Assembly (NCBI GenBank): GCA_011050085.1
Contig: DRGL01000037.1
Span: 1-64,000, forward strand
Length of the DNA: 64,000 nt
Reading direction: 5' to 3'
Source of the DNA: Pricia antarctica
GTDB taxonomy: Bacteria > Bacteroidota > Bacteroidia > Flavobacteriales > Flavobacteriaceae
Below are positions 9,122 to 18,219 of the stretch, piece by piece (the first letter of the stretch is position 1; each line of letters starts with the position of its first letter). The translations under genes were made by a program, and so were the position numbers. Below the pieces are notes generated by a model that saw nothing but the letters and a program-made list of their open reading frames with translations, made no database searches and was not told the DNA's origin.

Positions 9122-9454
9122 TTGGATACAAAAAAACAACTAGTGAAAATATCTGTCGCACTATTGCTGCTATCAGCATTTGTGCTTCCTGTCACTATGC
9201 AGTTTTTTCACACGATTGAGGGTCACGGTCATGAAATATGCAAATCAAAGGACAAGCATCTTCATCAAGCTAGTCAAGATTGTGCCGTATGTCATTTTCA
9301 TTATGTGCCTTTTCAGTATACGATTGCTGAATATTCTTTTAGCATAGCCTTGGTAATACCAACTAAACACCAAGTGTTCTTTGCTCCTCAACAATTTTCT
9401 TCACCATTAACTTCAAATACACGCTTGCGGGGACCTCCGCAGATTCTAGGTTAG
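9122..9454 (+). CDS. Small Cys/His-rich membrane-anchored protein
   Basis: The frame is 110 codons and must begin at TTG 9122 or later, because the preceding in-frame codon is TAA. The TTG start gives a good signal anchor (about residues 8-27). The next part is rich in metal-ligand residues: HTIEGHGHEICKSKDKHLHQ, then CAVCHFHY. I do not recognise a named family. Position 32 bp before a ZnuD-like TonB receptor, and the CxxCxxH pattern, suggest a metal-related envelope protein. An ATG at 9197 would remove most of the hydrophobic anchor and is less attractive. Confidence 0.72.
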   Translation: MDTKKQLVKISVALLLLSAFVLPVTMQFFHTIEGHGHEICKSKDKHLHQASQDCAVCHFHYVPFQYTIAEYSFSIALVIPTKHQVFFAPQQFSSPLTSNTRLRGPPQILG

Positions 9455-9486
9455 TCATTTATTTTGTAACCTATTAAAGAATCTAT

Positions 9487-11886
9487 ATGCGTAATTATGT
9501 ATTAGTGCTACTGCTATATTGCAGTGGTTCAGCTATTTCACAAACTTGTAGCAATAGTTTATCCGGAACAGTAATCGATTCCCACGATGGTACATTACTG
9601 GTCGGGGCCACCCTAATTGTGGCCGGTACCGAACAATCGGTAGATACCGACTTCGAGGGAAAATTTACGATTTCAGGGCTTTGTGATCAATCCTATTCCA
9701 TTCAGGTGTACCACCCCTATTGTTCGACTCGCGGCTTTACGGTTCGCGTTTCGGGTGATACGAAAAGAACGTTCCGCCTTGAGCACCATTTAGAAGAGTT
9801 GAACGAAGTCACGCTTCAAGGAAAGGCGATGCTTACTAAGACCAAGACCCTAAACGAAAACGTTATTTCAAGCGATGCGTTAGAGCGTTTTAGTAGCGGC
9901 TCCCTCGGTGATGCCCTGAACAGTCTAAGTGGCGTTTCGTCATTGAATACTGGGAATACGGTCGTAAAACCAATGATCAATGGTCTTCACAGTAGCAGGG
10001 TTCTCATTATTAATAATGGTGTTCGTATGGAGGATCAAGAATGGGGGTCGGAGCATGCCCCAAACATTGACGTTAATTCGGCGGGTAACCTTAGGCTTAT
10101 CAAAGGGGCAGGTGCCTTGCAATATGGTGGGGATGCAGTAGGCGGCGTTATCGTCGCCGAATCCGCGAAAATACCCGTGACCGATAGCCTTTACGGCAAG
10201 ACTATTTTGACGGGGGCATCTATCGGACGCGGAACATCCCTGACTACGCAACTGACCAAGAGCTATAAAAATGGCTGGTACGCTGCAGTTCAGGGAACCG
10301 TTAAGCGTTTTGGCGATTTTGAAGCGCCAGAATATGTGTTGAGCAATACTGGAACCTTTGAAAGGAATGCGGCACTTCACGTCGGTCTGAACCGTTTCAA
10401 TTATGGTCTTGAAGCCTATTATTCCCTTTTCAAAAATGAAATCGGTATCCTTCGAGCCTCACATCTTGGTGGAGCGGAAGACCAAATACGGGCCATTGCA
10501 AGCAATCGACCCTTGGTCATTAATGATTTCACTTATGATATCAATTCGCCAAGGCAAGATGTTACACACCAACTAGCACGGTTGAAGGCATTTAAAAGGT
10601 TCGAAGGAATAGGAAAAGTAAGTCTACAATACGATTTTCAGCAAAACCATAGGTTGGAATACGATGTGCGACGCGGTGACGATAGGAACGATGCCTCTCT
10701 TGATTTGCAATTGAAAACGCATACCGCTATGCTAGATTTCGATTCACATTTGAGCGAAAACAGTAGTCTAAAGGCAGGCTTGATGGGGCGCTTCCAAAAC
10801 AACTTTGCAAATCCGGGAACGGGCGTGCGTAGATTGATTCCCGATTACGACAAATACGATTTCGGGGTGTATGCAACGGTGGATTATCGTCTGAACGACG
10901 ATTGGCTTGTTGAAGCTGGCGGGCGTTTTGATTATTCCTATATGGACGTTTTGAAATATTACCGTGCTTCTCTGTGGGAAGCAAGAGGCTATGACGAACG
11001 TTATCCTGAAATTGTAGTATTGGAATTGGATAACCAGATTTTGGCCAACCCGGAACCGAATTTCAATAATTTCTCGGCAACCTTGGGAACCACCTATTCC
11101 TTTAATGATAATTATAAGATGTATTTGAATTATTCCTTGGCTTCCCGGGCGCCGAATCCATCTGAGCTATTCAGTGAGGGACTGCATCATTCCGCATCCC
11201 GCATTGAATTGGGCGATCTAGATTTCAATTCCGAAATTGGCCACAAGGTGGCGCTGACCTTTCAGAGAGAAAGCGATATTTTTAGCTTTTCTGTCAATCC
11301 GTATGTACAGCGTATCGATGACTTTATCGTAATCGAACCTACGGAAGTGCAACAGACCATTCGCGGCAATTTTCAGGTTTGGGAATACCGACAGACCAAT
11401 GCACAATTGCTCGGGGTCGATGTTGACGCATCTTATGCCTTTGCGCACAACTTCCGATATAACCATCAGTTTTCGGTTGCAAAGGGGAATGATCTTAGCC
11501 GAAAGGAGCCTTTGATAAACATGCCGCCTGTAAATACTAAAAATGCGGTGGTCTATCAAAATATAGATTTGAACAATCTTAGGTTACAGTTACAAAGCGA
11601 ATATGTCTTCCGCCAAAACGAATATCCGGAGACTAACTTCGATGTGTTCATTCCGGCGACCCAGACTTCGGAAACTGTTGATGTCAGCACCCCCCCAGAT
11701 GCCTACCATATTTTAAATTTTGATAGTAGCGTTGATATTGGTATTCGTGGTAAATCTGATTTGACGGTAGGGTTTGGCATTACCAATATTTTAAATACCA
11801 GTTATCGCAATTATTTGAACCGTCTGCGCTACTATGCCGACGATTTGGGAAGAAATTTTACACTCAGTTTAAAACTTAACTATTAA
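9487..11886 (+). CDS. TonB-dependent receptor, ZnuD-like metal receptor type
   Basis: The 799-residue outer membrane receptor has a signal peptide (to about residue 19), a carboxypeptidase-regulatory-like beta-sandwich (about 22-95), a plug and a 22-strand-type barrel. The plug includes LNSLSGVSSL and QEWGSEHAPNID. The barrel includes SELFSEGLHHSASRIELGD, and near the end YRNYLNRLRYYADDLGRNF. These His-containing stretches resemble zinc/heavy-metal receptors of the ZnuD group rather than SusC-type glycan receptors, and no SusD follows. Neighbours are the Cys/His-rich protein upstream, a lipoprotein downstream and metal transporters on the other strand. I infer metal uptake; the ion is unproven. 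Confidence 0.9.
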   Translation: MRNYVLVLLLYCSGSAISQTCSNSLSGTVIDSHDGTLLVGATLIVAGTEQSVDTDFEGKFTISGLCDQSYSIQVYHPYCSTRGFTVRVSGDTKRTFRLEHHLEELNEVTLQGKAMLTKTKTLNENVISSDALERFSSGSLGDALNSLSGVSSLNTGNTVVKPMINGLHSSRVLIINNGVRMEDQEWGSEHAPNIDVNSAGNLRLIKGAGALQYGGDAVGGVIVAESAKIPVTDSLYGKTILTGASIGRGTSLTTQLTKSYKNGWYAAVQGTVKRFGDFEAPEYVLSNTGTFERNAALHVGLNRFNYGLEAYYSLFKNEIGILRASHLGGAEDQIRAIASNRPLVINDFTYDINSPRQDVTHQLARLKAFKRFEGIGKVSLQYDFQQNHRLEYDVRRGDDRNDASLDLQLKTHTAMLDFDSHLSENSSLKAGLMGRFQNNFANPGTGVRRLIPDYDKYDFGVYATVDYRLNDDWLVEAGGRFDYSYMDVLKYYRASLWEARGYDERYPEIVVLELDNQILANPEPNFNNFSATLGTTYSFNDNYKMYLNYSLASRAPNPSELFSEGLHHSASRIELGDLDFNSEIGHKVALTFQRESDIFSFSVNPYVQRIDDFIVIEPTEVQQTIRGNFQVWEYRQTNAQLLGVDVDASYAFAHNFRYNHQFSVAKGNDLSRKEPLINMPPVNTKNAVVYQNIDLNNLRLQLQSEYVFRQNEYPETNFDVFIPATQTSETVDVSTPPDAYHILNFDSSVDIGIRGKSDLTVGFGITNILNTSYRNYLNRLRYYADDLGRNFTLSLKLNY

Positions 11887-11912
11887 AAAGTAAACCTTAA
11901 AAATATAATTTT

Positions 11913-12476
11913 ATGAAAATTCTAAAGATAGCAGCTATACCTTTTTTGACAGCCTTATTGTCTACGGCTTGTTCAAGTGATGATAACGGCAACATACCGG
12001 AAATCGTAAACGAAGAAGAAGTTATTACGACAATGACCGTGACACTTTCCCCTGAGGATAATGGTGCTGATATCATACTATCAAAAACTGATCTTGATGG
12101 CGACGGACCCAATATGCCAGTGTTCAACGTATCTGGAAATTTGACATCAGGTACAACGTACACCGGATCGATCGAGTTGTTGAACGAGACCGTTACTCCT
12201 GCAGAGAATATCACTGATGAAGTGAAAGAGGAGAGCGAGGAGCATCAATTGTTTTATACCTCTGATGACAATCTTGACGTGACTACCGTATCTGTCGATA
12301 ACGACAGCGATGGCAACCTCTTGGGAACGGAGTTTACCCTGACCGCTGGTGCAGCCAGTACTGGAACCCTAACGTTTACCTTGCGGCACGAGCCTAAAAA
12401 ACCGAACGACGGCACATTGACCGATGCCGCTGGCGAGACAGATGCGGAAGCATCTTTCTCCATTACAGTGGAGTAA
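11913..12476 (+). CDS. Lipoprotein partner of the TonB receptor
   Basis: This 187-residue protein starts with a lipoprotein signal (LLSTACSSDD, lipobox Cys at about 20) and has no membrane segment after that. The mature part is acidic, with alternating beta-like stretches ending in TLTFTLRHEPKKPNDGT. Similar flavobacterial lipoproteins are annotated as type 1 periplasmic-binding-fold-like proteins and occur next to TonB receptors; this link is from memory. It lies 26 bp after the receptor gene and is followed by a strong terminator, so the three genes from 9122 probably form one unit. A surface or periplasmic metal-capturing partner is inferred. Confidence 0.82.
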   Translation: MKILKIAAIPFLTALLSTACSSDDNGNIPEIVNEEEVITTMTVTLSPEDNGADIILSKTDLDGDGPNMPVFNVSGNLTSGTTYTGSIELLNETVTPAENITDEVKEESEEHQLFYTSDDNLDVTTVSVDNDSDGNLLGTEFTLTAGAASTGTLTFTLRHEPKKPNDGTLTDAAGETDAEASFSITVE

Positions 12477-12495
12477 TGGCCGAATGCTAAACATC

Positions 12496-12531
12496 AAAAA
12501 CCCTCGTTGATAGTAATCAACGAGGGTTTTT
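12496..12531. terminator. Rho-independent terminator, bidirectional
   Basis: The arms CCCTCGTTGA (12501-12510) and TCAACGAGGG (12517-12526) are perfectly complementary around a 6-nt loop. A5 and T5 tracts flank them on either side. The hairpin lies between convergent genes, the receptor lipoprotein (plus) and the RND adaptor (minus), and can serve both. Confidence 0.93.
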
Positions 12532-12577
12532 AGTTGCACACCTACACTGTAAACTTTCACCGGTGATTTTTAACAAA

Positions 12578-13741
12578 TTAGGCTCCGGTAATCAAGCTAA
12601 ATGCACCTTTTACCAAAATTCGGTCATTTTCCTTAAAATCTGAACCATTTTTAATTTCCGTAAAGCCGTCATACGATTTACCCGACATAACTTCCAGACG
12701 TTTGAAGATGTACTTGCCATCGTTCTCCGATTGAAGTATCAATACAAAACTGGTCTCGTCTACATTTACGATACTTTCCGATGGAAGTGACATAGCCTTG
12801 TTGGAAGCGGTTATTATTTCTGCTTGTACAAACATTCCAGTTGCCAAATGTTTTTGGGTTTCATCCCTGAAATGTCCATGCACCTTTACGGTTCTTTTTG
12901 CCTCGTCGATGGATGCGCCTACCAAATGGACCTCACCTTCAATAGTATCATTACTGGCCTCGGGGATGGAAAATCGGATGTCTTGGCCTTTTTTCAGTTG
13001 CATAATGTCTTTTTCGAAGACGTTTAGTTCAATGTGCAAATGGTCTCGGTCAATAATCTGCATGAGCTCATCGGCAGCGGAAACGTACATACCCCTGTTG
13101 ATTTTCATCTCTGTGATACTGCCCGTAATGGGTGCGTAGAGGCGTATGGTCGAAGAAATTTCTCCATCTTCTACGGCTTGCGGATCAATGTTGAGCATTT
13201 GTAGTTTTTTTCGCATTGCATTGTAGCGCGATAGGTTTCGCTTATATTCACTTTCGGCTTGTAGAAATCTTTTTTCCGAAGTAATATTCTCGTCCATTAA
13301 GGTTTTCTGGCGTTCGTATTCCGATTTTAGGAAGGATGATTGCTCCATGGCTTCTATATAATCCTGCTGGATTTGCACAAACTCCGGATTTTCTAAGCTT
13401 ACTAAAAACTGTCCCTTTTTAACAGTATCACCAATCAATAAAGGGGTCTGTTTTACATAGCCATTTACAAACGAGCTCACCATAGCTTTATTCTCAGGGG
13501 GCACGTCGATTGTTCCCGTAGCCTCTACAACAACAGGAAAGCTTCTTTCCGACAGGCTGCCCAATTTCATATTACTTCCATCGAACTGTGATTGCGTAAT
13601 GGTAACACTGTCCGATGCGGAGCTTACATCGGTATTCTTGTTGTCCGAATTTTCTTTTTCAGCTTCGTCGCCCGAATTACCACAGGAATAGAGGAGCAGT
13701 AGCAAAAAGACCAAAAGAGAAGTTCTAAAATTATATGTCAT
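12578..13741 (-). CDS. RND efflux periplasmic adaptor (CusB/CzcB type)
   Basis: The 387-residue protein begins with a lipoprotein signal peptide (LLLLLYSCGNSG, lipobox Cys near residue 20) and a Ser/Asp/Glu linker. It continues with the lipoyl half, a short helical hairpin (about residues 130-185), the second lipoyl half (LYAPITGSITEMKINRGMYV) and beta-barrel and membrane-proximal domains. This is the usual heavy-metal RND adaptor plan. The His-rich N-terminal domain found in some CzcB proteins is not seen. It starts 9 bp after the RND pump gene and is the last gene of that operon. It probably couples the pump to its fused outer membrane factor domain. Confidence 0.92.
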   Translation of the reverse strand: MTYNFRTSLLVFLLLLLYSCGNSGDEAEKENSDNKNTDVSSASDSVTITQSQFDGSNMKLGSLSERSFPVVVEATGTIDVPPENKAMVSSFVNGYVKQTPLLIGDTVKKGQFLVSLENPEFVQIQQDYIEAMEQSSFLKSEYERQKTLMDENITSEKRFLQAESEYKRNLSRYNAMRKKLQMLNIDPQAVEDGEISSTIRLYAPITGSITEMKINRGMYVSAADELMQIIDRDHLHIELNVFEKDIMQLKKGQDIRFSIPEASNDTIEGEVHLVGASIDEAKRTVKVHGHFRDETQKHLATGMFVQAEIITASNKAMSLPSESIVNVDETSFVLILQSENDGKYIFKRLEVMSGKSYDGFTEIKNGSDFKENDRILVKGAFSLITGA

Positions 13742-13750
13742 CTAGAAAAG

Positions 13751-16700
13751 TTATAGTGTTAGATAGTTGATACGAATGACCGTCTGGTTATACGCATTGA
13801 GATTTTCGTAATAGGATAGGATAATGTCGTATGAATTTTCTAAACTTTGGATGTACTCAAAAAAATCTATTTCCCCGTTTTTATAGCTGAGCGTCGCCAT
13901 TTTGATAATTTCCTCAGAAAGTCCTTTCCCTTCGTTTTCGTAATAGGATAAGGATTGACGGTGTTTCTCCATTTGTTCCATCAATTCTCTGAACTTGGCG
14001 TTTAGATGTAGTTTGTAATCTTCGGTTTCCGCAGTGGCGGCTTCTCTGGCGAGATTCGACGCCTTTATTCTAGAGGCATTTCCAAAGAACAGTAACGGAA
14101 CGTGAAGGCCTACTTGGTATCCCTGTAAAGGGGATTCAATTAGGTCATTGTTCCATTGAAAATAGGTCAGACTGATATCGGGAAGCAATTGTTGTTTTTC
14201 TAAACTGGATTTCGCATCAAAAACAGCCTTGCGATTGTCATAAAATTCCAGAGCCGGATTAGTAGAAATACCCAAATTATTCAGCTCGACTTTGTTCAAA
14301 GCTTCGCTTTCTATTCGAATATTCGAATCCGTTTTTAAAATGGGTTTCAATCGTTCAATGGAAACTGCTAGGTCATACTGTGCCTGTTTAAACTTTGTTT
14401 CAAGCTGCTTTTGTTTCGAACGCGCCGTAATTTTTTCCAAATAGTTACTTTCACCCAGTTCAAATCTACGTTTGGCGGCATATGCGAATTTTTGATACAG
14501 ACTGTCCAATTGGCGGTACACGTTTATTCTAGCTTTCTCGTATTGTATTTGGTAGTAGACGCCTGTAACTTCCTGTTCTATATCTAGTTTATGAATTTCA
14601 TAGGTACTTCGCTGTTGTCTATATTCTGCTTTGCGTACTTTTTTTCGTGCAAGATATACCGTAGGAAAGGCAAAATTCTGTCGAACACCAAGAACGCTTA
14701 AAGCTTCGTTATTGGCTCGGTTACTTTCATCGTAACCATAATACCCTTCCGTTTTATCGAAGTCAAAAGCACTCCCTATCATAGCCTCGGTTTCATCCAC
14801 CCGAAGTCCCGCAGCCTTAAGTCCCGCATTGTTTTCCAACGCCATTTCCTTCAGGTTCTCATAATCGGTGATTAGTACTGAATCTTGTGAGAATCCGGAT
14901 ACCCACAGCAGAAAAATGATAAGGCTCAATGCCTTGATTCGTACGTTGTCGTTCTGATTGTTTTTTTGTTTTTTATCCTTGTGAAATATGGAATAAATAA
15001 CCGGAAGCACTACCAATGTCAGTAAGGTCGAAGTTATAAGACCTCCGATGACAACCGTTGCCAAGGGGCGCTGAACCTCTGCTCCGGCACTGCTTGAAAT
15101 GGCCATTGGTAGAAAGCCAAGTGCTGCAGCGGATGCGGTCAACAAAACGGCACGGAGACGGTCTTGTGCCCCGTTGATGATCAAATTATTGTTGTTCTTC
15201 ATTCCCTTCTCCCTTAATTCCTTAAAATGCTCTAACAAAACGATGCCGTTAAGTACTGCAATTCCGAAAAGGGCGATAAAGCCGACTCCGGCCGAAATGC
15301 TAAAAGGCATTCCCCGTATCCAAAGCAAAAGAATTCCACCAACGGCGGCAAAGGGTATGGCCGAAAATATCATTAAGGCTTCACGCAAGGTGCCAAACGC
15401 AAAATAGAGAAGTATAAAAATCAGTGCCAAGGCTATGGGTACCGCAATCTTTAAACGCGCGGTAGCACTTTGCAAGTTTTCAAATTGGCCGCCATACGTA
15501 ATCGTGTAACCCGGGGGCAGACTAATATTGGCATCAATAATCTTGCGGATATCATTTACTACGGTCTGCAAATCGCTGCCCCTAACGTTGATGCCCACAA
15601 CGATGCGGCGTTGTGTGTTATCTCTACTAATTTTAGCGGCTCCTTTTTGGTAGGTAATATCGGCTAGTTCGCGCAAAGGTATTTTTTGCCCGGATGGCGT
15701 ATCTACGTAGAGATTTTCAAGATTGGCGATATCTTCGCGTCGGTCTTTTTCGAGTCGCATAACCAGATCGAAACGCTTTTCACCTTCGAAAACGTTACCC
15801 AAGGTCTTTCCCGAAAAGCCCATCGAAACAATATTGTTCAGGTCGGCGATGTTCATGCCATACCGTGCAATTTTGTCGCGTTTATAGTTTACGTTCATTT
15901 GTGGTAGTCCCACGATTTTTTCAACGGTGATATCCGAAGCTCCGTTGACATCGGAAATCAGGTTTCTGATTTTCTGTGCTTTTTGATTGAGAATGTCAAG
16001 ATTTTCCCCGAACACTTTCACGGCAATATCCGCTCGAACACCCGTAATAAGTTCGTTAAAGCGCATTTCGATGGGCTGTGTGAATTCAATTTCCATACCC
16101 GGAATTACGGAAAGTGCTTCTTTGATTTTAAGGGCAAGTTCGTCTTTACTATCGGCGGAAACCCATTCGCCTTTTGGTTTCAAGGCTACAATAACGTCGG
16201 TTTCTTCCATTGACATGGGATCGGTGGGTACCTCTGCTGCTCCGATTCGGGTTACTACCTGGTCTACTTCCGGAAATTTGTCAAGCAGTATTTTTTCTAT
16301 ACGGGTGGTCGTCTCGATGGTCTTGCTCAATGAAGTACCCGTCTTTAAGACCGGTTGAATCACAAAATCGCCTTCATCAAGTTGGGGTATAAATTCGCCG
16401 CCCATCCTACTGAAGATAAATCCTGAAATCAGTAATATGACTACAGCAATGCCCAACACCAAAGTTTTTTTCCCCAAGGCCCACGTAATTATGGGCAGGT
16501 ACTTTCGATTTAAAAAATTGATGAGCCGTACCGAAATATTCTTTTCTGATGCCGGTTCCGCTTTTAAAAATATCGCCGAAACTACGGGTACGTAAGTCAG
16601 ACACAGAATGATTGCCCCGATAAGGGCAAAACCAAAGGTCAGGGCCATGGGGCGGAACATTTTACCTTCTACCCCGCTAAGGGACAGTATGGGTATAAAT

Positions 16701-18094
16701 ACGATAAGAATTATCAATTGGCCGAAAATGGCGGAATTCATCATCCGAGAAGCGCTATCGAAAGTTACCCTGTCTTTAAGGTTGTTAAGTTCGGTCGAGG
16801 TAATGTCTTCATAATCCTGATGCTTTTTACTGATTTGAAAGGCGGTGAATTCTACAATGATTACCGCGCCGTCTATGATTATGCCAAAATCGATGGCACC
16901 AAGACTCATAAGATTCGCATCTACCCCAAAAACATACATCAGCGAAAGTGCAAATAATAGACATAAGGGAATTACCGAAGCTACCACTAGTCCCGAGCGG
17001 AAGTTTCCTAACAGAAGCACGACGACAAAAATTACGATTAGGCAACCTAAAATCAGGTTTTCAGCAATGGTAAAGGTCGTTCGGCCAATCAATTCACTTC
17101 GGTCTAAAAAAGGTTTGATGACCACCCCTTCAGGCAGCGTTTTCGAAACTTCGGCTACACGTTTTTTTACGGCTTTGATGACCTTATTTGAATTCGCACC
17201 TTTGAGCATCATTACCTGCCCCAAAACAGTTTCTCCCTCCCCATTTCCTGTAATCGCGCCGTATCGGGTGGCGCTTCCAAAGCCCACCTTGGCAATATCC
17301 CGTACGTAAACGGGCGTACCGTCATCGTTTGTTACAACAATATTCCGGATATCCTCTAAAGACGTCACCCGACCTTGGCCCCTAATAAAATAGGCCTGAT
17401 TCACTTTTTCAATGTATCCGCCGCCAGCCACGCTATTGTTGTTCCGTAAGGCATCCATTACAGAGGAAATTGAAATATGTAATGCGGCGAGTTTTTGTGA
17501 ATTGATGGCCACTTCATATTCCTTAACGTAACCGCCCCATGCATTGATTTCCACAACCCCCGGAATGCCTGAAAGTTGTCTTTTTACAATCCAATCTTGA
17601 ATGGTACGCAAACCTTCAGCGTTATATCGGTCTTCATAGCCCGGTTTGGTGTCAAGTGTATATTGATAAATCTCGCCCAGTCCTGTAGAAATCGGACCCA
17701 TCTGTGGTTTTCCAAAACCTTCGGGAATCTTTTCTGAAGCGGATTTAATTTTTTCGGCAATCAATTGTCGCGGTAGGTAGGTGCCCAAATCTTCTTCGAA
17801 TACTATGGTGACTACGGAAAGTCCGAATTTAGAAACTGACCGAATTTCCTTAACTCCGGGCAGGTTGGCCATTTCCACTTCTACCGGATAGGTTATGAAT
17901 TGCTCCATATCTTGGGTCGAAAGATTCTGGGAGGTCGTGATTACCTGAACTTGGTTGTTGGTCACATCGGGTACGGCACCGATAGGCACTTGTATGAGGG
18001 AGTAGACCCCGAAACCTATGAGCAACGCCGTAAATAAAAGAACAATAAGTTTATGGGTAATACTAAATTTTATAATGCGGGCAAGCATAGGCAT
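13751..18094 (-). CDS. CusA/CzcA heavy-metal RND pump fused to a TolC-like domain
   Basis: The 1447-residue protein is a heavy-metal-type RND pump over about residues 1-1045. The membrane helix motif DFGIIIDGAVIIVE keeps the Asp/Asp/Glu proton-relay residues of CzcA, and GEFIPQLDEGDF is the family signature after the second membrane block. Residues from about 1060 to the end form a TolC/CzcC-like domain. A hydrophobic stretch (ALSLIIFLLWVSGFSQDS) looks like the old signal peptide of that part. Fused forms of about 1450 residues are known in Bacteroidota. A monovalent (Cu/Ag) or divalent (Zn/Co/Cd) substrate cannot be separated by eye. Start at 18094 or at 18088 (second Met). Confidence 0.93.
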   Translation of the reverse strand: MPMLARIIKFSITHKLIVLLFTALLIGFGVYSLIQVPIGAVPDVTNNQVQVITTSQNLSTQDMEQFITYPVEVEMANLPGVKEIRSVSKFGLSVVTIVFEEDLGTYLPRQLIAEKIKSASEKIPEGFGKPQMGPISTGLGEIYQYTLDTKPGYEDRYNAEGLRTIQDWIVKRQLSGIPGVVEINAWGGYVKEYEVAINSQKLAALHISISSVMDALRNNNSVAGGGYIEKVNQAYFIRGQGRVTSLEDIRNIVVTNDDGTPVYVRDIAKVGFGSATRYGAITGNGEGETVLGQVMMLKGANSNKVIKAVKKRVAEVSKTLPEGVVIKPFLDRSELIGRTTFTIAENLILGCLIVIFVVVLLLGNFRSGLVVASVIPLCLLFALSLMYVFGVDANLMSLGAIDFGIIIDGAVIIVEFTAFQISKKHQDYEDITSTELNNLKDRVTFDSASRMMNSAIFGQLIILIVFIPILSLSGVEGKMFRPMALTFGFALIGAIILCLTYVPVVSAIFLKAEPASEKNISVRLINFLNRKYLPIITWALGKKTLVLGIAVVILLISGFIFSRMGGEFIPQLDEGDFVIQPVLKTGTSLSKTIETTTRIEKILLDKFPEVDQVVTRIGAAEVPTDPMSMEETDVIVALKPKGEWVSADSKDELALKIKEALSVIPGMEIEFTQPIEMRFNELITGVRADIAVKVFGENLDILNQKAQKIRNLISDVNGASDITVEKIVGLPQMNVNYKRDKIARYGMNIADLNNIVSMGFSGKTLGNVFEGEKRFDLVMRLEKDRREDIANLENLYVDTPSGQKIPLRELADITYQKGAAKISRDNTQRRIVVGINVRGSDLQTVVNDIRKIIDANISLPPGYTITYGGQFENLQSATARLKIAVPIALALIFILLYFAFGTLREALMIFSAIPFAAVGGILLLWIRGMPFSISAGVGFIALFGIAVLNGIVLLEHFKELREKGMKNNNNLIINGAQDRLRAVLLTASAAALGFLPMAISSSAGAEVQRPLATVVIGGLITSTLLTLVVLPVIYSIFHKDKKQKNNQNDNVRIKALSLIIFLLWVSGFSQDSVLITDYENLKEMALENNAGLKAAGLRVDETEAMIGSAFDFDKTEGYYGYDESNRANNEALSVLGVRQNFAFPTVYLARKKVRKAEYRQQRSTYEIHKLDIEQEVTGVYYQIQYEKARINVYRQLDSLYQKFAYAAKRRFELGESNYLEKITARSKQKQLETKFKQAQYDLAVSIERLKPILKTDSNIRIESEALNKVELNNLGISTNPALEFYDNRKAVFDAKSSLEKQQLLPDISLTYFQWNNDLIESPLQGYQVGLHVPLLFFGNASRIKASNLAREAATAETEDYKLHLNAKFRELMEQMEKHRQSLSYYENEGKGLSEEIIKMATLSYKNGEIDFFEYIQSLENSYDIILSYYENLNAYNQTVIRINYLTL

Positions 18095-18096
18095 TA

Positions 18097-18109
18097 ATTT
18101 GTAACAAAT
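18097..18109. promoter_or_regulatory. Perfect palindrome at the start of the RND efflux operon
   Basis: ATTTGT-A-ACAAAT is a perfect 13-bp palindrome ending 2 bp before the pump start codon at 18094. It overlaps a near-consensus -7 box on the minus strand (TTCATTTG). A metal-responsive repressor site is one possibility; no regulator gene lies beside it. Confidence 0.4.
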
Positions 18110-18219
18110 GAATGTTCAAAATTACGGGTTTTTACTAGTGACGGATGCGATATTACCTTTAGAATCGCTTTAAATAGTACTTTTTTGTGTAAAAATAAGA
18201 GGCCCTAAATGGAGCACAA

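Noticed and set aside
9940-10380. 146-codon minus-strand frame
   Set aside because: It is antisense to the TonB receptor plug, with no family features.
16845-17309. 154-codon plus-strand frame
   Set aside because: It is a shadow of the RND pump gene on the opposite strand.
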